Source: Heliocidaris tuberculata (Eukaryota > Echinodermata > Echinoidea > Camarodonta > Echinometridae). Taken from it: a stretch of 64,000 nt of DNA. This document shows positions 47,037 to 55,859 of this stretch, piece by piece; the first letter of the stretch is position 1, and each line of letters begins with the position of its first letter. The stretch spans positions 17,851,332 to 17,915,331 of the forward strand of contig CM046835.1 of NCBI GenBank assembly GCA_025618425.1. The letters run 5' to 3'. The notes under the pieces are model-generated. The model was given only the letters and a program-made list of their open reading frames with translations. It ran no database searches and was not told the origin of the DNA. The translations under genes and the position numbers were made by a program.

Positions 47037-47206
47037 GGGGGTGTTTCATAAAGCTGTTCGTAAAGTTACGCATGACTTTACGAATGATTGGAACATGTTC
47101 TTGGGTGCTATTACTAATCAGATTCTCAATCATTGAGCACAAGAACTGATCACCAGTCGTTCGTAAAGTCGTGCGTAACTTACGAATAGCTTTATGAAAC
47201 ACCCCC
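47037..47206. mobile_element. 170-bp MITE with GGGGGTGTTTCATAAAGC ends
   Basis: Left GGGGGTGTTTCATAAAGCTG, right inverse of GCTTTATGAAACACCCCC. Inner inverted blocks TTCGTAAAGTTACGCATGAC / GTGCGTAACTTACGAA. Target duplication not assignable. Similar in style to the MITE at 57108-57250. Confidence 0.85.
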
Positions 47207-47412
47207 AGAACATTTTAAAGCTTATACATGTATATACATATATCATTGGCAGGGCTTATTAAATCATACATATCCTTGTCTTGTTTTGTATTCAAAATTA
47301 AAGAAAACATGATATAAAGATAACTGATGAAAAGAAGAGGAAGAAGAAGAAGAAACATTGTTTACTAAGTTTCCACTGGATATGCATGTTCATGTATTCC
47401 TTTTCAACTGTT

Positions 47413-47720
47413 GACAGGGTTTATTGTAGCATGCATTATTCTTGCCTTATTATTATTTTGGATTAAATTTGTTAAAAGTTAACTGAACATCTTGAATTTT
47501 CTGCCACCTAGGAGAACCCACAAAGGGGATGCAGTATTATTAGTATGGTGATTGAAAATGAAATGTTGACAGGGTTTATTGTAGCAAGCATTATTCTTGC
47601 CTTATTGTTTTTGTTTTATTAAAATTGTTGAAAGTTAACTGAATGTCTTGGATTTTCTTCCACCTAGGAGTACCAGCAAAGAGGATGCAGTGTTATCCGT
47701 ATGGTGATTGACAGTGAAAG
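47413..47720. repeat. ~150-bp tandem duplication of intron end plus exon
   Basis: GACAGGGTTTATTGTAGCA starts at 47416 and again at 47566. Both units run through AAAGTTAACTGAA, the acceptor CCACCTAG and the exon with AGGATGCAGTNTTAT. The duplication creates the two exon candidates. Confidence 0.9.
47512..47568 (+). CDS. Candidate alternative or duplicated exon 3
   Basis: Acceptor CTGCCACCTAG, then in the phase left by exon 2: ENPQRGCSIISMVIENE. A tandem duplicate of this exon and its intron lies 150 bp downstream. No clear donor, so the end is approximate. Probably the older or unused twin of the terminal exon at 47668. Confidence 0.4.
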
Positions 47721-47736
47721 GCCTATAGAATGGTGA
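47668..47736 (+). CDS. Candidate terminal exon of the same gene
   Basis: Acceptor TTTCTTCCACCTAG at 47667. In the phase left by exon 2 it reads EYQQRGCSVIRMVIDSE, then RPIEW and a TGA stop (47734-47736). The phase match across exon 2 and this exon, and the conserved duplicate upstream, argue that it is a real exon. With exons 1 and 2 the product would be about 185 residues if the frame break is repaired. It lies just before the right arm of the foldback. Confidence 0.5.
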   Translation, partial: EYQQRGCSVIRMVIDSERPIEW

Positions 47737-48672
47737 ACTCACAAAACACAAGTCCATCACTTGGTCTTCCATGTGTAAAATATTAACACACATATTTCAA
47801 AAGAAATAATTCCTTCTTAGATGGATAATTTCAAAGACCCATATTTCAAGAATAGTGCATATATATAGCACAAAGAGTAAGGATTTTACAGCAGACAACA
47901 CTTCTATATGCTTTTCATTGAGTGATTCTTATGCTGTGTGGTTTGTATTTTTTCCACAGGGTGGCTGGGAGTTGACTCTGGGGTTAAACTCACTATATAG
48001 AAGTGTTCACTGTGTGATTGATACCATAGAGTACATGCTTAAAATCTCACTTTGTGAAATTACCACAGTGTGGTAAAAGTGCACTATGTGAAAGGTACCA
48101 AAGTGTGAGAGAGAGTTCACTCTGTGAAAGATACCACAGTATGGCTAAGAGTTCACTGTGTGAGATAGTACACCGTGAAAGATTCCACAATATGGCTGAG
48201 AGTTCACTGTGTGAGATAGTTCACTGTGTGAAAGATACCGGAGTATGGCTGAGAGTTCACTGTGTGAGATAGTACACTGTGTGTGTGAGACATCAGTGGT
48301 CAAATTTCACTGTGTGAATTGATGGCTAAGAGGTCACTGTGTGAGAGGATCCACAGTGTGGACACACTGTGGTTCACATAGTGTTAACAGTGTGGACGAC
48401 AGTGAGTGACCACACTGTTAATAACACTGTGAGCCACAGGGTGGACACACTGTGGGCTAGAGTGTGGTTCATAGGGTGTTCACAGTGTGAACTATGATAC
48501 TGACCACACTGTGATCATACTGTGAGTCACAGTGTGGACACACTGTGGACCACTGAGTGAAAAAGTGTTCCAATTTATCGCAGTGGAATGACTATGTGAA
48601 AACAGTGTGACCACACTGTGGTTCACACTGTGTTTCACGCTGTGGTGACTGTGTGCTCTTTCCGGCAGGGAT

Positions 48673-49004
48673 ACCCTTTGATGTAGCATAGGCGGCTGTT
48701 TCCTCGACGTGTTTTTTTTTTGTTTGTTTGTTTGTTTGTTTTTTTTTTTTTTGTTTTTTTTAATCACACACTCTACAATGTGGAAACGTCGGAAACATAC
48801 ATGAGGATTAAGGGTATGTACGGTTGGATTCCGCCGTGCTGGGTCTGCGCCGAAGTCACACCGACCCATGGAAGTCATTAAATCGTTCACTTCTTTAATA
48901 ATGTTTATGTTGGGAGATCCGAAAGAACGAAATAAAGATTAAACAAAAGTAAAAGTAAAAAAAAAAAGGAGGGGGGAGGCACCATGAAAAAAGGGCTTAT
49001 AGTA
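48673..49004. other. Non-coding spacer with T-rich tract
   Basis: T/G-rich run 48711-48765 and A-rich run 48945-48968 between the foldback and the TTAA element. No gene seen. Confidence 0.6.
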
Positions 49005-49375
49005 TTAAAGGAAAATGAAACCCTTGGTAAATATCCATTTTAATGAAAAGAGAGGACAGAGAGAAGCAATTTTAAAAAAGTTCCATCAAAATCGGTTACG
49101 AAATGAGAAAGTTATGAAAGTTTGAAAAGTCTCAATTTACTTTCTATTGCGATCCTCAAATTGGCAATGTTGCTTCAAAGGGACAGATCACTGAACTCTA
49201 GATCAGTGGGACAGATTTAGTAGTATACAACTCTCCATATTTAGTGAAGTATCAGCGACACTTTCATGGTGGAGAAACTGAATTGTAGATTAGTTTTTCA
49301 GGGTTACACCATGTAATTCTTTCAAGGAATAAGAGCCCTGAAAAGGGCTGGTGAGCTCCGCTAAGAGCTCTGTGG

Positions 49376-49419
49376 TTCTCGACGTTTCGATCAGTATGCT
49401 CTGATCGTCATCAGGAGAA
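49376..49419 (-). ncRNA. Hammerhead ribozyme-like motif, copy 1
   Basis: Minus strand, 5' to 3': stem I strand TTCTC, core CTGATGA, stem II GATCAG with loop AGCATA and CTGATC, core GAAA, then CGTC, and the returning stem I strand GAGAA. Predicted cleavage falls after the C of GTC (between 49381 and 49380). This is the type I layout with a minimal stem III; the palindromic ACGT could pair between two molecules. One deviation: an extra C lies between CTGATGA and the usual first G-C pair of stem II. Activity is therefore likely but unproven. Confidence 0.75.
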
Positions 49420-49796
49420 TGACTAGAACACTGCCCAGTGGAGGCTATTTATTGCCTACGGAGGGATCCGATTCACAGCCTGTTTGGCGCCAATCGGAAA
49501 TGCCCGCGAATTTGATTCACGGGTGCATTCTCATTCTGGTCACTGGTGGCGCTATAATTCCTCTAAACAGAGAAAGCACCGGACGGTGCCATTGTTTTCT
49601 CTGAATAAAGAACAAGGGCCAGATTTTCCGCTGAATGATTGCTCCCCTTTAGAGCCGGTATTTAGTGAAGTATCAGCGACACTTTCATGGTGGAGAAACT
49701 GAATTGTAGATTAGTTTTTCAGGGTTACACCATGTAATTCTTTCAAGGAATAAGAGCCCTGAAAAGGGCTGGTGAGCTCCGCTAAGAGCTCTGTGG

Positions 49797-49840
49797 TCCT
49801 CGACGTTTCGATCAGTATGCTCTGATCGTCATCAGGAGAA
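49797..49840 (-). ncRNA. Hammerhead ribozyme-like motif, copy 2
   Basis: Same core as copy 1, 421 bp downstream. It differs in the stem I return strand (GAGGA in place of GAGAA), which turns one U-A pair into a U-G wobble and so keeps stem I. Confidence 0.75.
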
Positions 49841-50217
49841 TGACTAGAACACTGCCCAGTGGAGGCTATTTATTGCCTACGGAGGGATCCGATTCACAGC
49901 CTGTTTGGCGCCAATCGGAAATGCCCGCGAATTTGATTCACGGGTGCATTCTCATTCTGGTCACTGGTGGCGCTATAATTCCTCTAAACAGAGAAAGCAC
50001 CGGACGGTGCCATTGTTTTCTCTGAATAAAGAACAAGGGCCAGATTTTCCGCTGAATGATTGCTCCCCTTTAGAGCCGGTATTTAGTGAAGTATCAGCGA
50101 CACTTTCATGGTGGAGAAACTGAATTGTAGATTAGTTTTTCAGGGTTACACCATGTAATTCTTTCAAGGAATAAGAGCCCTGAAAAGGGCTGGTGAGCTC
50201 CGCTAAGAGCTCTGTGG

Positions 50218-50261
50218 TTCTCGACGTTTCGATCAGTATGCTCTGATCGTCATCAGGAGAA
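50218..50261 (-). ncRNA. Hammerhead ribozyme-like motif, copy 3
   Basis: Identical to copy 1 in all stems and core positions. Confidence 0.75.
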
Positions 50262-50638
50262 TGACTAGAACACTGCCCAGTGGAGGCTATTTATTGCCTA
50301 CGGAGGGATCCGATTCACAGCCTGTTTGGCGCCAATCGGAAATGCCCGCGAATTTGATTCACGGGTGCATTCTCATTCTGGTCACTGGTGGCGCTATAAT
50401 TCCTCTAAACAGAGAAAGCACCGGACGGTGCCATTGTTTTCTCTGAATAAAGAACAAGGGCCAGATTTTCCGCTGAATGATTGCTCCCCTTTAGAGCCGG
50501 TATTTAGTGAAGTATCAGCGACACTTTCATGGTGGAGAAACTGAATTGTAGATTAGTTTTTCAGGGTTACACCATGTAATTCTTTCAAGGAATAAGAGCC
50601 CTGAAAAGGGCTGGTGAGCTCCGCTAAGAGCTCTGTGG

Positions 50639-50682
50639 TTCTCGACGTTTCGATCAGTATGCTCTGATCGTCATCAGGAGAA
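50639..50682 (-). ncRNA. Hammerhead ribozyme-like motif, copy 4
   Basis: Identical to copy 1 in all stems and core positions. It lies in the last, partial unit. Confidence 0.75.
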
Positions 50683-51467
50683 TGACTAGAACACTGCCCA
50701 GTGGAGGCTATTTATTGCCTACGGAGGGATCCGATTCACAGCCTGTTTGGCGCCAATCGGAAATGCCCGCGAATTTGATTCACGGGTGCATTCTCATTCT
50801 GGTCACTGGTGGCGCTCTCCATATGCTTTGTACACAAAATTTCATATTTTCTCCATTATCTCTAGGCCTAAAGATATTACTTGTCTTTTTGCGAACTCAA
50901 TTATGTTGTGTCAAATACATTTCCCCATGATATATCTTGAGCTAAGAAGGAGACAAGCTACACTTGAGAGATAATGGGGAAAATATGAAATTTTGCGTAC
51001 AAAACATATGGAGAGTTGTACTACTAAACCACTGAACTCTATAGAGTTCAGTGTACTAAACCTGTCACTTTGAAGCAACACTGCCAATTTGAGGATCGCC
51101 ATAGAAAGTAAATGGAGACTTTTCAAACTGTCTTAACTTTCTCATTTCGTAACCGATTTTGATGGACCCTTTTTTTTAAATTGCTTCTCTCTATCCTCTC
51201 TTTTCATTCCCAGGGTTTCGTTCTCCTTTAATAGACTTTCCAGATACATGTCAAATAAGATAAACCTTTGTCATTTCAAATTTTGATTTCCTAGTATGAT
51301 ATTTTTACTTCTGACATATTTACCTCTGATATTTTTACCTCTGACAATTATACCGCTGTCATTTTTACCTCTAACATTTTTATCTCTTGTCGTTTTTACC
51401 TCTGACATTTTTACTCGTACCCCAAACTACTCCCCCCCCCCCCCCCTTGCGCAACTTTGGCCCTGAT

Positions 51468-51760
51468 AGCAGACTGACGTCTTCAAGACGTCGTAAACTG
51501 GTCAACTCGTCATACGTCGTTTATGCAACGTCATTACGATGTCTTTATAACGTCTTGTGAAGACGTCATATTTCTACAGTATAGACGAAGTAATTATGAC
51601 GTCTTTACGACGTCTTTCAAAGACAATACTTTACCATTTTTTGTAATCAAAATTAAGAACGATAGTACGACGTCTTTATGACGTCTTTCAAAGACCATAT
51701 TTTTTTAGCCATTTTGTATGACCAAATAAACGACATTTTTAAGACGTCTATTTTTTAATG
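51468..51760. repeat. GACGTC-rich repeat segment
   Basis: Many units of the type GACGTCTTTATGACGTCTTT. In style it resembles the AACGTTTT elements at 9662-11081, with a different core word. Possibly the left end of a similar TIR element (starts near GATAGCAGACTGACGTC); the right end was not found. Confidence 0.6.
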
Positions 51761-52134
51761 CTGAAAATGTTCATTTTTATAGCACTGTTAAGCTTATTAT
51801 ACATCGTTGAAATGCAAAATCATTAAATGTAATTTCCCTTTTTTTCTTCTTGTGAGGGGGCCCCCATGCTTCGCCTATATGGTTGTGCCCTTTTTTTTCT
51901 TTCTTTCATTTTTCATGTATATGAATAGTCCAAATTTGATAAAATTCAATTTAGGTTTACTAAATACCCATGTATTCATATTTAAAATTTCCTGGCATTA
52001 AAAAACAGACTCGATGTCATGCTGGACATGAGTGGCTGGTAATACTTCACTCATATGCGAGCGAGCGAAAAAAAAATAGTTTAGCTGACAGGCCTGCAAC
52101 AGTTGCCGTTCGTCAATACTGATTAGGACACTTA

Positions 52135-53518
52135 TACCCCTTTCAATGAATCGTTGGTCCGGACCAGGTCCGCTCTAAGTCGTAAAATTTTTAATTACTG
52201 AACGGCGCGGGCCAAAATAGTCCGCTCTATTTTAGAGCTGCTTATAGGAGCACCAGGAGCGCACCAGGTGTGGACCAAGGTAGCAGCCAAATCTATAATA
52301 CGTCTATGGTAGCAGCACCAAAGTCCGCCCTAAAATTCCTCGCACGGTCAAAGGTCACATCGAGCGCGCGCTACCGAAGCTTCGCCCTGCATGCGTGTGC
52401 AATTACCATGACAGTTGCTCCCTTTTGAGCTGATTATTGAAAGGGTCCTCGCCCGGGGGGGGGGGGGGGGGGGGGCGGGTCTGTCCTCATTGCAAGGGGG
52501 GTATCAGGCGCGACCAAAAAATCACGTAAAAAGGGTTGTTTTTCAAGATCAGGCACGTTACGTACGTAACGTGAATAGGGTCTCAAAATCACCAAAAATC
52601 AAGAAAAAGGGTATCTTTTTCAAAGTGATGATTTACGCATTTAGGGTCATAAAAAATCACCTTACGTACTTAGGGTCATTCAACACTAAAACAAGTTAAA
52701 ATCACCGTTTTTAGCTGAAGCTGACGTCATAGCCTGTTTTGCATAAATCAACATAAACTGGATCATTATTCGCGGGCTAACTCGGCACTATAGGGCGAAC
52801 TCGGCCTTGGGGGGAGAGTTGAATTGATCGCAAAGTACTTGTGTTGAGACCATAGACGGTGTTAGCGTGGACTTAACTCTTGAAACAGTCGCCTCGCAGT
52901 GCCGAGTTCGCCCTACGGTGCCGAGTTAGCCCGATCCCCAGGCCATACGTCAAACAAACAATTAAATCAAAAGTAAAGATAATTACACTTAAGAACTGTC
53001 TTTTTTGAGTAATTATTAAATGGATGTTGATTGATGTGAAGTCCCGGTGTGAAGGGAAGTTTCATGAATGTTCCGTAATCATGATTAGAATTTCCGGGTT
53101 AGAATTTACAAATTATTTAGACTGCCTGATCAAGGGCCTCATGCAAGGAAAGTAAAATGTTTTTACTTGCTTAGGGTATAAAAAATTGTTGTTATTTGCT
53201 TAGGGGTAGGAAAAACTGGTTATTACTTACTTAGGGGTTTACAAAAAATGATTACTTACTTAGGGTAGCAAATTACACGTAATGATACTTATTTAGAGTG
53301 TATTTTTTGCATCACGTTAATACTTGTTTAGGGTGCTTTTGGCGAGTCTCTGGTCACGCCTGATACCCCCCTTGCAATGAGGACGGACCCCCCCCCCCCT
53401 CCCCGGGGGGTCCTCGTGAGAGAAGCGCGGTCCGCTCTGAATTACTGAACGCAAATTGTACTGCTTGGTGCGGACTATTTTAGTGCGGACCAAAAGTGGA
53501 AGAATTATTGAAAGGGTA
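52135..53518. mobile_element. TIR element with TTA target duplication
   Basis: Left TACCCCTTTCAATGAATC, right inverse of TTATTGAAAGGGTA, flanked by TTA (52132-52134, 53519-53521), a TWA-type target as in PIF/Harbinger. Both sides carry GGTCCGCTCT/AGTCCGCTC-like words and AATTACTGAACG. A second copy of the right-end motif (ATTATTGAAAGGGT) lies at 52433-52446, so the left 312 bp could also be a complete small element. A further element is nested at 52452-53410. Confidence 0.65.
52452..53410. mobile_element. Nested TIR element with TTAGGGT-like subrepeats
   Basis: Inverted ends share CCCGGGG plus G-runs, GTCCTCATTGCAAGGGGGGT and ATCAGGCG(C/T)GACC. The flank TCCTCG is duplicated (52446-52451, 53411-53416). 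Inside, TACTTAGGG / TTACTTGCTTAGGGT words repeat near both ends (52560-52690 and 53160-53330). No ORF with motifs. Confidence 0.65.
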
Positions 53519-53724
53519 TTACATTTAGATTTGAGTAATAAGAAATACATGTATGTTAGTTTGTTTGCATTGTAGGGTCGTTGCGTCTCTGATCGCCCAA
53601 TGTGGGTGGGTTACAGCTACCGGAGGGGGGGGGGGGTAAACACTCCGCGACCTCAAACGAATACGGGGCTCCGCCTCAAACGCTTACTACCTGCATAGTA
53701 CATACAGCCTACCCCTCCCCCCCA

Positions 53725-53860
53725 AAAAAAAAAACAAAAACAAAAACAAAAACAAAAACATAAAAAACAAAACAAAAAACAAAAACAAAAAACAAATACA
53801 AACAACAACAACAACAACAACAACAAACAAAAAACAAACAAACAAACAAACCCAAAACAA
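53725..53860. repeat. (AAAAC)n / (CAA)n simple repeat
   Basis: AAAACAAAAACAAAAAC units passing into AACAACAACAAC and AAACAAACAAAC. Confidence 0.95.
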
Positions 53861-54309
53861 CAACACAATTTTCCCGTTACAAGTTCTCGGCAGGTGTATC
53901 TGATTCAGCATTTAAAATAAAAATATATTTTGCATTTTTACGCTTCTTCATGCAGAATATCTCAAAGGTCAAAAGACTTTTTGAAAACTGAAATTGGTTA
54001 AAATATTAGTTTTTACATGGTTCTAGCCTAGTTAGTGCAAATAACTGAAACAGAGTAAAAGGTTGCAATAATAAAAAAAAAAAAAAGGGGGGGGGGTCCT
54101 TACAATGTTGTTAAAGATGGCACCCCTCAGTTCTGCCAGTCTCTGAAGAAGAAGGAGCCGCTGCTACTCTGCTAGATTTTTTTTTAAATTCTAGTAAAGT
54201 TGGGCTGCTCAGTAAGAAATATCGTTTGGCCTGTGCATAATATTTAAAAAAACGGCTTTATCCATCTAAGGATTCAATATTTTGAAACAATATTTCACTT
54301 GGTTTGGTC

Positions 54310-54427
54310 AGCGTTTTTGTTTGTTTGTTTGTTATTTTTGTATTTTTTGTTATTGTTTTGTTTTGTTTTGTTTTGTTTTGTTTTGTTGTTTTTTTGTTTT
54401 GTTTTGTTTTTTTGGGGGGGGGGGGGG
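54310..54427. repeat. (TTTTG)n simple repeat with G-run
   Basis: TTTGTTTGTTTG, then TTTTGTTTTGTTTTG, ending in a G-run at 54414-54427. The cysteine/phenylalanine-rich ORFs here are artefacts. Confidence 0.95.
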
Positions 54428-54429
54428 TT

Positions 54430-54862
54430 GTCCTGTTGTTTTTTACCTACTTGCTGTCCACAACAACAAGTGGTGATTTTACATTGCAGTTTGATTTTCC
54501 ACCATAGCCCCATGCAGAAAGGCAGAAATGCTAAAGAATTTCGTAGCTTATTTCTTAGCTTATGAAAACTCCCTTTCTTCCAAGAGATTTCAAGACATTT
54601 AACTTCTTTGCTGATATACGTGTATAAGACAGTAAAACTTGTGAAACATAATTACTAATATAGCAATTTTCTGACCAGCTAGGGAATGACACTGTTTTTA
54701 AGCTTTCATTTTAAAGACAGATTTGTAATCTAGTTGACTGAAAGCTATAATGGCAAAGAGAGATTAGAGGGGGCACCAATGGCGTAATGGTGGGTGGAGG
54801 GCTTGGGGGCTGCAGCCCCCCAAATTTCCACGACCAAAAAAGGAAGGTAAAAAAAAAAGGAA

Positions 54863-54895
<33 letters not shown>

Positions 54896-55859
54896 AAAAA
54901 AAATTCTTTCCAACTTTTTTTTAAACTCTGTTGCTTTTATTACAATGATTCTTTTGGGTTCCATCAAGTGTAGTCTAGGCCTATATCGAAAAGCCAATAT
55001 TTTTTGTAGGGTTGCCTGTGTGGTCAAAAGTGCCCTAAGTGCAGAGTTAAAAAAAAATACCCCACCCCCCCCCCCCAAAAAAAAAGGTTAAAAATTTCTC
55101 TCAAAGTTAAAAAAATCTACCATGATTGTCGGTAAAATGATGCAAAGTCTTCGGGGGGGGGGTATTTATACCCGAATAGTATCTTAGCGTTCTTACTGGC
55201 TCAGCCCGGGCCCACAAATTTTTTACTCATTATGCCACGGGGGGGGGGGGGGGGGGGGCACCGTACCCCGGGCAAAAAACATGGGAAAGACGCCCCGCCC
55301 CCTATACTCATGCCTATTCGTGCAGTTATCGCTCTTTGATAAATTTGCATTTTCACACAAATAACTCTTAGCTTTTATATGTTATGATTTTACACTCCTA
55401 CGAATCCCAAGACTGGTCATGATTCGGCGCCTGGTGTATTGCGTACGGTTGTTATTTGTGAAGAGGCATAGCAATCGAGCTGGAAAATTTTCCACTGGGG
55501 CCATATATATTGAAGAACGAAACTGGCATGGAGCCTGTGTCAGGAGGTCTACTATTCTCAGTGTGGCCAGCGAAAAAAATACTATTCTGCTAGCGAGCAG
55601 CGAAAATTCTGCTAAATCAAAAATTTTACTGCTAAATCAAAATTTCACTCAAAAAAATTCCCTGACAAGCACAAAAACCCAAAACAAACAAACACCAGAA
55701 TTATGCTAAAATTCTACCGTGCTAAATTTTGTCAAATTATGCCTAGCATAATGCTAGATGCTAAAGCGGTCAAAATTCTGCCAGAAAGCAGAATTCTGCC
55801 AACTCTGGCAACGTCAAGTTGACTATTCTTTTTCATTCCATTTTTGCAAAAAAAATCAA
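54430..55859. other. Non-coding stretch with homopolymers
   Basis: G-runs near 55154 and 55240, an (AG)n tract 54858-54898, and repeated AATTCTGC words 55570-55800. CAATGGCGTAATGGTGGGTGG near 54778 hints at a degraded hAT-like end, with no partner found. No gene recognised. Confidence 0.5.

Larger units (their letters stand above)
43194..48670. mobile_element. 5.5-kb foldback element with CACAGTGTG arms and gene cargo
   Basis: Left end CCCTGCCGGAAAGAACACA, right end its inverse (TGTGCTCTTTCCGGCAGGG). Arms 43194-43965 and about 47950-48670 consist of dozens of diverged CACAGTGTG / CACACTGTG units, inverted relative to each other. The interior holds low-complexity GAAAGAAA DNA, a fragment of the TAA-target element, a spliced gene (44626-47736), a SINE tail and a MITE. 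Inversion of the terminal repeats at this distance indicates one element, but two independent solo arms flanking a host gene cannot be excluded. Confidence 0.65.
49241..50814 (-). mobile_element. Tandem array of 421-bp hammerhead-bearing repeats (retrozyme-like)
   Basis: 3.74 head-to-tail copies of a 421-bp unit, nearly identical (I noted one T/C difference, at 49799). The array is bounded by a perfect 10-bp target duplication CTCTCCATAT (49231-49240, 50815-50824), showing insertion as a unit, most likely by retrotransposition of a multimeric RNA. Each unit carries one minus-strand hammerhead-ribozyme-like motif, so the minus strand is the probable sense strand. Short tandem retroelements with type I hammerheads are known as metazoan retrozymes, and similar ribozymes occur in the repeats of Penelope-like elements. 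No RT is encoded, so mobilisation would be in trans. Confidence 0.8.
49009..51227. mobile_element. Palindromic TTAA-target element, interrupted
   Basis: TTAA occurs on both sides (49005-49008, 51228-51231). Ends AGGAAAATGAAACCC and the inverse of GGGTTTCGTTCTCCT. Long inverted arms follow: ATCAAAATCGGTTACGAAAT, CCTCAAATTGGCA, CTTCAAAG and ACAACTCTCCATAT each occur inverted on the right (50990-51210). The right centre also has CATATGCTTTGTACACAAAA and its inverse. Non-coding. A 1.57-kb tandem array (49241-50814) is inserted in the left arm. Confidence 0.8.

Noticed and set aside
49419..50123. Repeated 61- and 72-codon plus-strand ORFs
   Set aside because: They recur once per 421-bp unit and start inside the ribozyme motif; the probable sense strand is minus. 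No coding signal independent of the repeat.
49241..50814. CRISPR-like interpretation of regular repeats
   Set aside because: The repeats are 421 bp, contiguous and without unique spacers, in a eukaryotic context.
53653..53911. Cys/Phe-rich and Val-rich ORFs
   Set aside because: Products of AAAAC and CAA simple repeats.
54282..54565. Cys/Phe-rich ORFs
   Set aside because: Products of the (TTTTG)n repeat and G-run.
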